A stretch of DNA of 64,000 bases from Talpa occidentalis (GCF_014898055.3 NW_023601754.1:46927013-46991012); one strand, 5' to 3'. Positions 23,756-57,400 are shown, counted from the stretch's first letter. Made by a program: numbers and translations. Notes: generated from the sequence alone by a model not told the origin.

Positions 23756-24006
23756 GGGCCTCCCTGGTGGCGCAGGGGTTAAGTCTCAGCGCTATCAAGC
23801 TATGGCCAGCCACTGCGGCGTGAGCCCGATCCCCGGCCAGGGAGCTCCCCACATGGCGCAGAGACCTCTCCTGTCTCCCCGCTGCTCCCTCAGCAGTGGA
23901 TTCCAGTGGATCTGTCTTGTTCTGCTCCCCACCCTGTTGAGTCCTCTCACCCCCTGCACCTCTGGCCTGCACCCCCAGTTCTGTGCATTAAAAAAATAAA
24001 ATAAAT
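23756..24006 (+). mobile_element. tRNA-derived SINE (type A), BCL2L12-PRMT1 gap
   Basis: Head GGGCCTCCCTGGTGGCGCAG with the A-box-like region, then CCGATCCCCGGCCAG (B-box region), CTCTCCTGTCTCCCCGCTGC, and a tail of AAAAAAATAAAATAAAT. The rest of the 1.3 kb gap is the PRMT1 promoter and BCL2L12 3' flank. Confidence 0.9.
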
Positions 24007-24179
24007 GCCCAGAAGCCTGCGTCCTACCCCTGCCATGCCTCGGGATCCCTGACAATCCTGCTCTTTGGGTTTCTCCTTGCTTCAGGTTTCCCCTTAGGTA
24101 AATGGGCACAAGCTTTCTCGCGGCTCCTGAGCACCTCGCTGCGGGGGGAATTTACCTAATGGACGATGAGTGACAGTTT

Positions 24180-24733
24180 CCTTGAGCCAATCGTGGGAAG
24201 GGAAAGCCGGGCTTTCCTCCTCTCATAGTCCAGTCGCCGCGTTCTCCTTGAGTCCGCCGGGCGAGGGCTGGCCAAGAGCCTCGTGACGTCCTTTTTTGGA
24301 TAAACCAATAGCAGCTGTTCAGGGGCGGGTCGTTTAGGTGATGGACAGCTCTCTTTCAAGATGTCCGCCTAGCGCGGGGCCCGCCGGGAAGCTTTGAGGC
24401 GGTGCTGCGGGGGAATGGGCGGGAGGTCATGGTTGACTTTATCCAATCAGTAGCCTCAATTCTTGCGATAGACGGCCAGTCTTTCCCATCCCAGTCGACT
24501 CGAGGGGGCGGGGCTCGACACGCCAGACTGGGCGGGTCCCTACGCTTTAATGGGCGTCTACTTCCCCCAATTACCAAACGATCCTCCCGGACGGACCGCC
24601 TCCCCTGCCAATGAGATCTCTTGGCGGGGTTGCGGTGGGCGGGCCGTGGACCCTCCGGTATAAAGCAGTCCCGGGGGAGTGCGGAGAAAGGGGGGGGTCT
24701 CGGCGGCCGGAGGAGGAGTAGGTGCGGGTGAAG
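24180..24733 (+). promoter_or_regulatory. PRMT1 promoter with four CCAAT boxes and a TATA box
   Basis: CCAAT boxes occur at 24187-24191, 24305-24309, 24443-24447 and 24608-24612, all on +, and TATAAA at 24659-24664 lies about 70 bases before the start codon. Several CG-rich blocks (GGGGCGGG near 24505, GGTGGGCGGGCC) could bind SP1. The mix of NF-Y-type boxes and a TATA element within a CpG island suggests strong housekeeping transcription starting near 24690. Confidence 0.65.
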
Positions 24734-32127
<7,394 letters not shown>

Positions 32128-32318
32128 GGCGGCGCCGGCTTCTCCCCCGGCCGGGCCGGCCCTGCACGGGCCCAGGGGCTGCGGCCTTAGGTGGTTTTGG
32201 GGCTCCCCCTTCCTCTCCCTCTTGCAGAAGGGGATTTTAGGGGCCTGGGCTGGGGGGGAGGGCACATCGTGACTGTGTTTTTTCATAACTTATGTTTTTA
32301 TATGGTTACATTTACGCC

Positions 32319-32324
32319 AATAAA
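32319..32324 (+). terminator. PRMT1 polyadenylation signal (AATAAA)
   Basis: Canonical AATAAA about 190 bases after the stop, preceded by a T-rich stretch, followed by CAGCTGAGTCGG. The only canonical signal in the 3' flank. Confidence 0.85.
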
Positions 32325-32339
32325 TCCTCAGCTGAGTCG

Positions 32340-33450
32340 GCTCAGCTTCCTGGGGGCCAAGGGGTGTGTTGGGGCTTCTTCAGCCCGTGCTGAGACGGCA
32401 GCCAGGAGCCCTGGAATGGCTCATGCAGGCCCCTCACTTCCCTCTTGTGTGCCCTGCCCCCGGGCCCTGTTCCCTTTTGTCCCACTGGGCAGGGTTCCTG
32501 CTCCTGGCTGCCCTGCTGGGCTGGAGAGGGGTGGGTGTGGGTTCCAGCGCAGCTGGGCCCTTACATTTCCCGGAAAGCTGGCTCCCCCGCCGCCCAGCCC
32601 ACATGGATTCTCTTTGAGTGGTTTCCTGTCCCTAACTCCAAGGCTTGGCCAGCACTACTGGCACGGCCTTGCCCTGCCTCTGCCCCTGGGGAAGGCTGAG
32701 TCTAGGGGTGCAGGTGTTGGGCGTGCCTGCTCCCTACCACAGCATGACTTGCCAGTTGGGGAGAGGTGGGTGGGGGTCTTGTGAAAAGATGGCTGCCCCT
32801 CAGCTCTGGGCAGCCCTTCTGCGCGTCTCCAGTGGCCCGTTCACAGAGCCCGGCGCAGGACCTGCAGGGCACTGTCCACCAGGCATCATGACGCCCTGGC
32901 ACAGCCTCAACACTTGCCCACACCTGCTCTTGAGCTACTGCCCACAGTCCCTGTATGTGGCCCACGTGCCCGTAAGTCATCTAGTGCCCGAGACTCCCGG
33001 CCCTGCTCCTTTCCTGGAAGCTGGTGGTGTCGCCTCAGCCCGGTGCCAGCCTGCGCGCATCCAGAGAGCTGCCGGGTGTAGACCCAAGCGCACCGCCAGG
33101 CGACTGTGCGGTGGCCTCTTTGCAGGGGGAGGGGAAGGGGCCAGGATATGATCTTGCCGGTCGAGTGACAGGCCTAGACTCTGGCCTCAGTTTTCCCCAC
33201 CTGCGGCGTGGGCGCCTGACTCAGGCGCTCCAACTCGGAAAGGGGGCGGGGCCGCACCGGGCTCCCCGCAATGGCCACGCACGTCTCGCCTCCATTTCTC
33301 CCGGCCTCCGACCTAGGGGACCAGGGCTGCGCGGGCAGGTGAGAAAGGCCAGTGGCGCCCACATGAGTGGTGTGGGGAGGTGGGCTGAGCGTGCGACCCG
33401 GCTGCCGCGTCCTGCGGGGCCTGGGCTCCAGCAGGCCACGCTCCCTCCCC
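32340..33450. other. PRMT1-ADM5 spacer
   Basis: No conserved coding sequence that I can place. An ATG at 32888 opens a short hydrophobic ORF that reaches a GTAAGT donor at about 32971; this could be a remnant of an ADM5 signal-peptide exon, but the match is not convincing. GC content rises toward the CPT1C CpG island. Confidence 0.4.
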
Positions 33451-33482
33451 AGGGCCACCGGCCTTTCTCACCTGCCGGGCAC

Positions 33483-33611
33483 CTGTGTCCCCGCGGCAGG
33501 CGCCAGGCGCACCCTCAGAGTTCATACTGGCTCTGCCCCGCCCCGCCAAGGAGCTCTGCGGGAGAGGTGGTCACGAGCCCCAGCACCCCCAGCTATGGGC
33601 CCCGGGCCAGA
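33483..33611 (+). pseudogene. ADM5: Decayed adrenomedullin-5 C-terminal exon
   Basis: ADM5 encodes an amidated peptide of the calcitonin/adrenomedullin family in some mammals (e.g. pig) and sits between PRMT1 and CPT1C. Here the peptide's landmarks appear in order but in different frames: LCPRGRRQAH (33483-33512), where the ring of active members reads C..xGTCxxH; then EF-I (33518-33526) and WLCPA (33528-33542); then AKELCGRGGHEPQHP (33545-33589); then SYG followed by PR-ARL (33591 on), where active members have the SYG amidation signal and basic cleavage residues. Small frame changes fall at about 33513-33527, 33543-33544 and 33590, and the second ring cysteine is Arg (CGC). An acceptor-like CCTCCCCAG ends at 33452. 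I conclude a non-functional relic. The assignment rests on position plus remembered pig AM5 features. Confidence 0.7.
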
Positions 33612-35180
33612 CTCCCTCTCTGCCCCGGGCAGCGTCGAGGAAGGCAGCGCAGTGCCCAGCTCACTGGGTGGCCCGGGCACGTCTCCGCCCCCCCCCCCCC
33701 GGGTCTCAGCTAACCCGTCTGTGTACTGGAGCCTCGACCCCGCGTCTCCTGTGCCCGGACTCCCCTTGCTGGGCTCGCCCGGGGCCCTCCCCACCGCCGG
33801 GCCGCGCGGAGCGGGGCCCAGCGCGCACGGACCCGCGCTCGGAGCCGCATCGAGGGGGCTCTTATTTCCGTCCCTGCCCGTCCCGGCCGCGCTCCGGCAC
33901 GGTCTCCCCTCGGCCCAGCATCTCCCGGGAGGATCCGCCGGGCCGCCCGCTTGACCAGTCACTGCGGCGGCGCCTTCGCGGCAGCCCGAAGCCCGCAGCT
34001 GCGGCCGCCGAGCGCGGCGTGGGTGGGCGGCCCCGAGCACACAGCCCGCCCTCCCGCGTGGCGGGGCCGAGGGCCCGGGTGCCCCGAGCGCGTGGCTTCA
34101 CGTCACCCAGAGTGGGCTGCGGGCTCCGAGCTGGGCCTGGTTCCGTGAGAGAAAGAGACACGAGCGAACTGGGAAGCCCGGCGCCGGGGACTCGGGGGCG
34201 GGAGGCTGCTTAGCTCCGGGACGCCGGGGGGAGCGGGCGGGGCTGGGGTGCGGGGCGGGCGGGGATTGGCCACGGGGACTCCGGGGGGCGGGAGGAGCGC
34301 GGAGATTAGGAGGGGCGGGGACAAGGGGCCGAGATTTTGGAAGGAGGCGGGGCTTGATACCCGGCGAGGACAGCGCGAGCAAGAAACCGGGGTTCCTGGC
34401 TGTTGGACAATCGGGGGCGCGCCGGAGCCCCGCGGGCTCAGCGACCAAGTCCCGGGCTCGTTGCACTAGAGCTGGACACATGCGAGTGGGAGCCTTGGGG
34501 CCCGGCGCTCTAAGTCGGGGATCGGGGCGTGTTCTCGGGCTCGGTCTTCGGGTCCAGAGTGGTGAGTACCGGGCCGCAGGGCCCGAGCTCCGGCGTGGGG
34601 CCGAGAGCGGGGTCTGGGGCTGGGCGCGCGGGCCCCTCCATCACCCGGCCTCGCTGCTCCCCGCACAGCCTCAGCATCCCTGACGGCGAGGCATGCGCAG
34701 TGGGGCGCTTCCCTCCCCCTCCAGCCCCAGGCGGGGGGGAGGGGAGGCCGGGCCACCCCGGAGGGGATGAATTTAAGGACAACCTCCCTCCGATCCCTGC
34801 CCCCACCCGCCACCGCTCGGAATGGGAAGCGGAAATAGGGCGGCAGTGCCAGCGTCCGGCAGGTGTTCGTTTCCAATGGGCCTGGGATAGCGCTGGTCTC
34901 GGGACCCCACAACTCGCCCAGGACCGGTTTCCGCCACCACCCCCGGACCCTGAAAGTCCCCTGCAGGGGAGGCACTGCCCCCGCACCCTGTTCTTAGCCC
35001 AGTCAGAAAAAAGAGCTTTACGCGACTTCTCCCTCCTCCCTCTCTATGCGTTCACAGAGGTCCCCAATTGACGTCTCCGGTGCTTAGGGAAGGGGGAGCC
35101 GGGGTCCTCCATTCCCGGGTCTGCGGGAGGAGGGCACCGGGGGCCTGGAGGATGACTCTCGCCCTGCCCCCCAGAGCGTC
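33500..35180 (+). promoter_or_regulatory. CPT1C CpG-island promoter and 5'UTR
   Basis: Dense CpG with repeated GGGGCGGG boxes (for example 34236-34330) and no TATA box. A noncoding exon probably ends at 34561 (GTCCAGAGTG before GTGAGT) and splices to 35175. The second exon supplies only six untranslated bases, AGCGTC, before the main ATG. Start sites cannot be fixed by eye. Confidence 0.65.

Positions 35181-35188
<8 letters not shown>
34480..35188 (+). promoter_or_regulatory. Upstream ORF overlapping the CPT1C start codon
   Basis: An ATG at 34480-34482 (weak context, C at -3) opens a frame that stays open to the donor after 34561. After splicing to 35175 it continues for a few codons, runs over the main ATG (35181-35183) in another frame, and stops at TGA 35186-35188, about 31 codons in all. 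Repression of human CPT1C by an upstream ORF has been reported, as I recall. Depends on the inferred splice junction. Confidence 0.55.
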
Positions 35189-50569
<15,381 letters not shown>

Positions 50570-50679
50570 GCCTTCCAGTGGGGAGCTGGTCTCCCTGGGA
50601 ACTAAGGGAATGGTCGCTGTGGCTGGGCTGGTGCAGGACAGAGACAGCCTGTTTGAGTTTGGAAATCCCACGTCTGTCC

Positions 50680-50685
50680 AATAAA
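50680..50685 (+). terminator. CPT1C polyadenylation signal (AATAAA)
   Basis: Canonical AATAAA about 110 bases after the stop codon, followed by a GT-rich stretch (GGTGTGTGGTGTGC). Confidence 0.9.
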
Positions 50686-50804
50686 GGTGCGGGAGCTGGT
50701 GTGTGGTGTGCACTGTGCCACCGAGCTGGGCAGGGCGGGAGAGGAGCGGATCAGGTGAGGAAGAGGCACGAGCCTCTCCATCTCTGGGCTCAGCTGTGAA
50801 TCCC

Positions 50805-51240
50805 CAGTTACAATCACAGCTTCAGCTACAACCCCCCAACACCTGCCCGTTTGCATCATTCCCCGCTTCAGCCACACCCACCCCAACCATCCGAGGACAG
50901 TCCCAACCTAGCAACCCCACATGTTCTCATCAGACCCCAACTCCAACAGCCCACCCCAAAATCAGCTCCCAACCTAAAGATCTGGCGTTAGTCCACCTAC
51001 CGCCATTGACACGTTCCAAGAGAGCCCCTCTAGATGCCTATGGCTCAGCGGCACCCATTCCCACCTCCACTGCAACCACGGCTTCAGCCCTCATGGCTGG
51101 GAAAAGCGCCACCTAACGCCCATCACCCTGACTGCAGCCACGATCCCAGCCCTGCGGAAATACCCAACCCTGACTCCACCAACCCCACCAAGCCTCCCAT
51201 CAGATCTCCACCACCACCCGAAACGGAGCAGAACCCCGAG
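50805..51240 (+). repeat. Second G-depleted C/A-rich stretch, 3' flank of CPT1C
   Basis: C/A-rich sequence with words CCCAACTCC, CACCCCAACC and CCACCACCC, resembling in composition the tract in CPT1C intron 12. Just downstream of the poly(A) site; no coding sense. Confidence 0.5.
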
Positions 51241-51411
51241 TTCCGGCGTTAAGCAGCACGTAGCTTGACCACAGCCCCACTCCACTGAACACAAGAAGAG
51301 AGATCCCTGGTGGTTGCCAGGCGCTGGGAGGAGGAAGGAATGGGGTATGGGGAGGTTTTGCTTAATGGGATGATGGAACCTTCTGGGACAATAGACCGGG
51401 GTCATGGTTAC

Positions 51412-51659
51412 ATAAGCACTGGGTACAGTCAGAAGCGCGGGAGGGTGAGAGAATTCACCAGAGCCAGAGCGGGGAGCAGAGCAGGCAGAGGGACCTAAGT
51501 ACACTGCTGAGGGGAGCAGCGGGCGGCAGGAGAGGTCTGCGCGCCATGTGGGACCCTCCTCTGGTGGCCTGGGAGCAGCCGGGGATTGAACCTGCGCCGC
51601 GGAGGCTGCGGGCAGCTTCGCAACCCAGCGCTCAACCGCTGCACCACCAGGGAGGCCCA
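51412..51659 (-). mobile_element. tRNA-derived SINE (type B), CPT1C-TSKS gap
   Basis: Antisense; starts CACTGGGTACAGTCAGAAGC and ends CCACCAGGGAGGCCC. Very similar to the copy at 42109, implying a recent common source. Confidence 0.9.
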
Positions 51660-52061
51660 AAGTGGCAAATTTTATGCTACTCGTGTTTTCCCACCATTTA
51701 ATGTGCCAATCATTGAATTTGTCGTGACTCAGCAGTGGTGTTAGGGGGGCTCCTTGTGTGGCGGAGGTGGCTGGTGTGGATGCCTGGAGCTGGGGGTCGG
51801 CTGGGATGTTGCATGGCCATCACTCCAGGGTGTCTTCATGAGCTCTCGCCTTGATGGGTTTTATGGCAGCTCAAGGCTTCCGAGGCAGTAATGGAGCTAC
51901 CAGCCCTTCTCAAGCTGGGATCTGGAACCCTCACAACCTAACTTCCACCACATTCTGTTCTGTTGGTTGAAGCAAGTTAGGAGGCCAGACGGAAGGGGGG
52001 TACTTGCGCAGGGAGTGATGCTGGGGGTGGCCCTTTGGGGCAACTCTTGGTGGCTTGCTTT

Positions 52062-52283
52062 CTTTTTTTTTTTTAAGATTTCTTTTTTATTTTTTTTATG
52101 CATTCAAGAACTGGGGTGTAGACCAGAGGTGAGGGGCGGGGTGAGAAGATGCAGCGGGCGAGACAGGAGAGGTCTGCTGCACCATGTGAGTAGCTCCCTG
52201 CACGGGGATCAAACTCTCATGCTGCAGTGGCTGTGGATAGCTTCATAGTTGCTCTTAACCCCTTGCGCCACCAGGGAGGCCCC
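52062..52283 (-). mobile_element. tRNA-derived SINE (type A), internally deleted
   Basis: Poly-T start, TATGCATTCAAGAACTGGGG, then a body shortened between the GTGAGAAGAT and GCAGCGGGCGAGACAGG segments, and the head CCACCAGGGAGGCCC. Confidence 0.85.
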
Positions 52284-53127
52284 AACTCCACCGGGATTTT
52301 GATTGGATGTGCATTAAAAACAAGATATTATTTGGATAGAACTGATATCGATGCAACATCTAGGCTAACTATCCAGGGAAATCATCAGCCTTTCACGCAT
52401 CTAAGTACGGAATTGGCTTACTCGTGATTGCTGGTCCTTGGCAATTATGTGTGCTGTTATTTTCCCGGCTTCAAATCCAAGCCGCCAAGACAGGGCTTTG
52501 GGAATCTGGGACCTGGACTCTGAGCCAGACTTCCGCTCTACCCAACGCCTGTGTCGTGTGTGGCCAGCAGGGGACACCAAAGAGTCCCGCGGAGCCCTTG
52601 GAAGCAGCACAAGGACTTCCTGTTTGTTGTTTTTTTCTTCCCATCAGCATCAGCAGCAGTTCTTCATCCTGGCTCAGGCAGTTCTTTCCTGCTGCAGCTG
52701 CTCAGTGTAATTTTCCAAGTTGTGCACACGCTCAGAGATGCCCCGCTATTTCGCTAGTGTCCTGGCAGGTCCCGCTCCCTGGTCCTCTGAGCTGACCAGC
52801 GCCCGCTCCTTGTCTGAGTTTCATCCAGGCCTTTGTTTCCAATAATTCTAACCTTTATCTTTTGTTTTTCCTGCCCAGGGGAGCGGGTGGTGACTACTTC
52901 CTGCAGTTATCACCCACTGTGATTTGCTGGAAGCTTAGTGGCAAAAATTGAGGATGGAAGTTTCGCAAGCCCAGAAACCGGAGGTGGGGATAGAAATGAT
53001 AAATGAGTTGTTAAACCGGCAAGGATGGAAGCCGGATGTGGGGACATGGAGAAATTTCGGTCATTACTAAGAGGATCACCAGTCCATAGCAATTAACCAA
53101 GCAGACCTGAGAAATGATTCCACAACA

Positions 53128-53402
53128 GGGCCTCCCTGGGGGCGCAAGGGCTTAAGACACAACCTATGGAAGTATCTGCAACCTCTGCAGCACGAGTTCA
53201 ATCCCCCGCCAGGGAGGCTGAACCACGTGAAACAGCAGATCTCTCCTGTCTCCCTGCTGCTCCCCTCAGCAGTGTATTTTCAGTGGATCTGTCTGTTTTG
53301 CTCCCCACTCTGTCTCTGGTGAATCTTCTCACCACCACCCCCCCCCACACCTCTGACTTACACCCCAGTTCTGCTATACAAAAAATAATTAAAAACACAT
53401 CT
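53128..53402 (+). mobile_element. tRNA-derived SINE (type A)
   Basis: Head GGGCCTCCCTGGGGGCGCAA; diverged body; A-rich tail AAAAAATAATTAAAAAC. Looks older than neighbouring copies. Confidence 0.82.
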
Positions 53403-53791
53403 TTTGCTATTAAGAAGTGTCTGTCTGCATCTATGCAGACATGTCCCTTTTCCCTAATAAACTCGCTATATGCTGCTAAAAGGGGGACTCAGCTGAAATT
53501 TATCAGGGGCACCCAAGTACCCCTCTCACCCAACCTGAATATTATAAGGTTCTCCTTTTCCCTTTCGGTTACTTAGTTAACCAGTGCTTTATGCCTAAGT
53601 ACTATCTCCGTATACAAAAACGTGTCTGCCAAGGTAACTGGTGTGATTTCTGTCTACAGGAATCTGCAGATTCCTGCCGTGGGATGCAGATTCTCAAGGA
53701 TGGGGATTGAGAAAATTCAGTTGTATTCAGTGGCTAAACACAGGAGATCCAATTAATTTTAAAATATTTATTTTAAAAATATTTTAATGAA

Positions 53792-54046
53792 GGGCCTCTC
53801 TGGTGGCACAGGCAGTTGAGCGCTGCACCGTGAAGCTGTCCGCAGCCTCTGCAGCACGGGTTCGATCTAGGCTGGCAGGTGAGAATCCCATGTGGCGAAG
53901 CAGACTTCTGTCTAGCCCGCTGCTCCTCTCAGCAGTGTATTTCGTCAGTCCACCTGTTTTGTTCCCCGCTCTGTCTCCGGTAATCCTCTCACCCTCCCGC
54001 ACATCTGGCCTGTACCCCAGTTCTTGCATAAAAATAAATACATCTT
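53792..54046 (+). mobile_element. tRNA-derived SINE (type A)
   Basis: Head GGGCCTCTCTGGTGGCACAG, B-box GTTCGATCTAGG, tail CATAAAAATAAATACATC. Followed immediately by another SINE. Confidence 0.85.
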
Positions 54047-54047
54047 T

Positions 54048-54180
54048 GGGCCTTCCCTGGTGGCGCAGCGGTTGAGTGCTGGGCTGCGAGGCTGCCCACA
54101 GCCTCTGTAGCACCAGTTCGTTCCCTGGCCACTGGCGAGGGTACCCCCACCACACACACACAAAAAAAAATACATCTTTA
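54048..54180 (+). mobile_element. tRNA-derived SINE (type B), shortened
   Basis: Only the head and middle remain (GGGCCTTCCCTGGTGGCGCA ... CCACTGGCGAGGGTACC), then CACACACACA and an A tail. TACATCTTT repeats flank it, so it inserted into the tail of the preceding SINE already short or deleted. Confidence 0.75.
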
Positions 54181-54334
54181 AAAATTTTTTTAGTGAAGTT
54201 ACCATTGTTTTACACCCTTGTTGGTATTTTGACAGCATAGGATTTCTGCCCACCGAAGCACCCACAGTCCCCCCACAGTCCACTGTGGTGCACACACTCA
54301 CATGTGTGCGATTTCTTTTTTTTTTTTTTTGCAG

Positions 54335-54340
54335 TTTATT
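54335..54340 (-). terminator. Distal TSKS poly(A) signal followed by a genomic A tract
   Basis: TTTATT on + (AATAAA on -) about 55 bases past the TSKS stop. On - it is followed within four bases by a run of about 16 A (54315-54330 as T on +). Confidence 0.7.
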
Positions 54341-54394
54341 AATCCTCTTTCAGTATCAAAAAAGAGAAGGAATTCATGCCAGCATGAGGGGCCA

Positions 54395-54400
54395 TTTATT
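54395..54400 (-). terminator. AATAAA overlapping the TSKS stop codon
   Basis: On - the last codon CAA and stop TAA followed by A create AATAAA, so the stop codon is embedded in a canonical poly(A) hexamer. Use of this signal would leave almost no 3'UTR. Confidence 0.6.
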
Positions 54401-57400
54401 GTTCAGGGGCTGGGCCCCCACGTTTTGGGGGAGCCCCCCCACCACTTCCTCCCCCCATTGTCCCCGTGGACCCCTCAAGTGGCAGGCTGCTGAGTTGATC
54501 GTGGAGGGAACACATCTTCAAATGCATATAGTCTAGAGCGGCCACCTTCTCCCTGTAAGGAGAGCGGAGAGTTGGTGCTGACGGGGCTAGACGCCACGGG
54601 GCTGGCATGGAAGGAGGGGGTGACTCAGGCCCTGTCCCCAAGATCTCACCCTCCTCCCATGCCCTCAGCCTCCTTCCTCACTCCGGCTTCATCTTGTCTG
54701 TCAGCAGCAGGTTCTTGGCCCTCAAGGCTTCGTCTTGGGCCAGCCGGAGGGTGGAGCTCAGGGCCTCTGCCCTGACGTGTTTGGCCAAGGCCTGGCGCTC
54801 CAGCTCCTGGGGAGAGGAGCGTAGGCGCAGCTGGGCTTGCAGGACTGCGCTGGGGGTGGAGGGGGAGCTGGATCGCGGATGGCAAGGGGCAGGGTCCCAA
54901 GGGGCCCATGTTCCTCCCCGAGGCAGCCCTTCACGCCTCAAGCCCGAGACTGAGTCCAGCATCCCACAATTCACTGGCCTTCCAAACTCCACAGTGCATG
55001 AAACACATGTCTGTCCCCTAAAGCACGGGCCTTCTATGTCCCAGGAAGCATCCAATCAGCAGCTATCATCTTGTCCCCTAATGCCCATGACCCATCATGC
55101 ATTTGGTATGTGACTGGGTCCCAGTGTCCTGTCATGGGTGACCTTCTGAATCCCAGAATTCTCTGGTCCTCACATCTCCTTACTGATTAGACCATCATCT
55201 CTGCCACATTAGTAGTCCTTGCGCTCTGGTTGCCTTTATCCCACAGTGCACCAAGCCCCATGTCTTTAGCAATGCTCTGAGACATTCACTTCCCATGCTG
55301 CCTCACCTGTCAGTCTCACCCACTACAACATATATCCCATCAGACTTTAGACCAACATCCCATAATATATGAGCTCTCTGTTTCCAAATGTACCACACAG
55401 GCCTCGAGTTGCATTAGCTGGTGGACTTCAGTCTGGAGCAAGTCCCCACTCAGGCTGTGGTTCCTTGTCCCAAGATGCCCTTCTTCTGCTGGGTCCCCTG
55501 TCTGACCTCAATGACCCCATACCATGCACCACCCATCTTAAGGTCCAGGCTTATATTCCTTGACGCTGTAGATTGGTATCTGTCTCCTGTTGTCCCACAA
55601 TGCACCAGAACCAAAGTCCTACCATGCTGGGGCCCGAGTCTATCACCCAAGGTTCTATTGTCACTGAGCTGTGACTCATGAACCCCCAAACAGCTTGTCC
55701 CTCCCCCACCAAGATGCATTAGCATCAAGTGTTTTCCCCAATATCTGCAGCCCACAGCTCAACCTGTCCCATCCTTCCACACCCCAGCTGTATGCTTCTG
55801 CCCAGGGCTCCCCTCCCTCTGCTCTGACAGAAAAGTGGGGCATGGTGGCCCATGGTTCCTGGTACCAGAATCTTCTTGTGTAGCCGCTGACAGCTGGGGC
55901 AGGCAGGAGCCAGGCCCCTCTGCTTCACCTCATCCACCAGCGGGGTCAGTGCTCGCTCCAGCAGCTGCTGCAGGGACTCTGTGGACAGCTGCTGCCCCTG
56001 GCTGGGGGAGAGAGTAGTCACCAGGTGAAAGGCCCAGTACCAGCTCCCTTCCCAGGATGCTCTGTGTGCACCTGCTCACACCTCCCCCATCCTATTTCCA
56101 CCCAGGCAACCTTCTCACTATGCACTGGGTTCAACCTACAGTGCATCAGAGAGCCTTTGGCTCACAGCAAGGGGGATTCCCAGGTCCAAAGCTCAGGAGA
56201 TGGGTCTCACTTCAAGATGCACATTTCCCACAATGCATTGGTTGTATTGGAAGATCCTTTCTCCACCCCACACACTGGTCTTCCTAATCTGAATCAAGCA
56301 TGGTCTCTCCGGGCTCAGAAATATGCCAAGATCTCACCTTCCCACAATACACAGAAACCCAAGTGCTACCTCCTAGCCTTCCTACCATGCACTGGAAACC
56401 TAGGATGTGAAAGGTCTCGAGTCTTTGTGTTCCACAAGGCACAAGGTTCCCTTTGAGGAAAAGCTTGGCCCCCATAATGTAACAGGACTAGCCGGCCTAC
56501 AATGCCCACGGGGATCCCTCTACCCTCACTCTCCCAGTGTCCCCTCTCCTTCAAGGTTCTGTCCTCATCAGACCCACGATGCACTCCAAGTCAGGCTGCT
56601 CCCCCTTACCTGGCACAGCGGGCACAGGAGCCTTGGGGGCTCCGATCCAAGCTCATGGAGAGGTCAGACCCTCTCCGAGAGCTCTGAAACTGCCGCCCCA
56701 GCTCCTCTAGAATCGGTTTCACTGGGCCCAGCCCCTCCAGTTCACTCCTCAGTGAAGCCATAGACACTGCTGACCGCTCCACCCTGGGGCGTGAGAGTAA
56801 CCATAGCTGAGGGGTCCCCTCTCTAAGGGCAAAGTTCTAGCAAGGATCCCCCCATTTTAACTCCAGCACCTCCACCAGTCCATAACACCTCACCCCTCCG
56901 CTGATTGGCGCTGCCCTTTTGTGCTTTAAGGACTGGAATGCCCCACCCTGCTCTCTGATTGGCTTTCCCTGACACCTTGGCTCCGCCCATTGTCCATTTA
57001 AAGTATTGAGCACATGCTTCTCCACTTGGCTCCGCCCACCAGTCCTTATTAGGCAAGCCACGCCCCTCCCCACTCCAATTGGAGGGTCCTGATGTCAGGT
57101 CCACTGCTGATTGGCCCACGCGCCCCGGTCCTCACATGGTGCACAGCTCGTCGGCTCGGCCCCGCAGCTCCTGCAGACCCCGCGCCGTCTGCGCCTGCTC
57201 CCGCTGAGCTCGCTCCCACTGGCCCAGGAAGCCATCCAGCCTGCCGCCCAGGCCCCCCAGCAGCCGTAAGGCCTCTTGCACCGCCCCTTCCTCTTGATGC
57301 CACCGGGCGGTCAGCGAGGATACCTCCCTCCTAGACGGGCAGAGGCCACAAGGTCAGAGCGAGGTGTGGGCACGCCCCACCCATGTCCCCAGAACCGCCC

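Larger units (their letters stand above)
51660..54334. other. CPT1C-TSKS intergenic region
   Basis: Apart from four or five SINE copies listed separately, the sequence at 51660-52060 and 52284-53127 looks unique but has no gene or RNA I recognise. The stretch near 52620-52720 (GCATCAGCAGCAGTTC, CTGCAGCTGC) is compositionally normal non-repeat DNA. Confidence 0.5.

Noticed and set aside
33024..34213. Long + strand ORFs (182-242 codons) in the CPT1C CpG island
   Set aside because: Stop-poor only because of high GC; overlapping frames of similar length and no family resemblance, apart from the short ADM5 relic, which is spread over three frames.
54315..54552. TSKS last exon plus A tract as a retroposed (processed) copy
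   Set aside because: Eight introns upstream are intact with correct phases, so the gene is the parent; the A tract is just adjacent genomic sequence.
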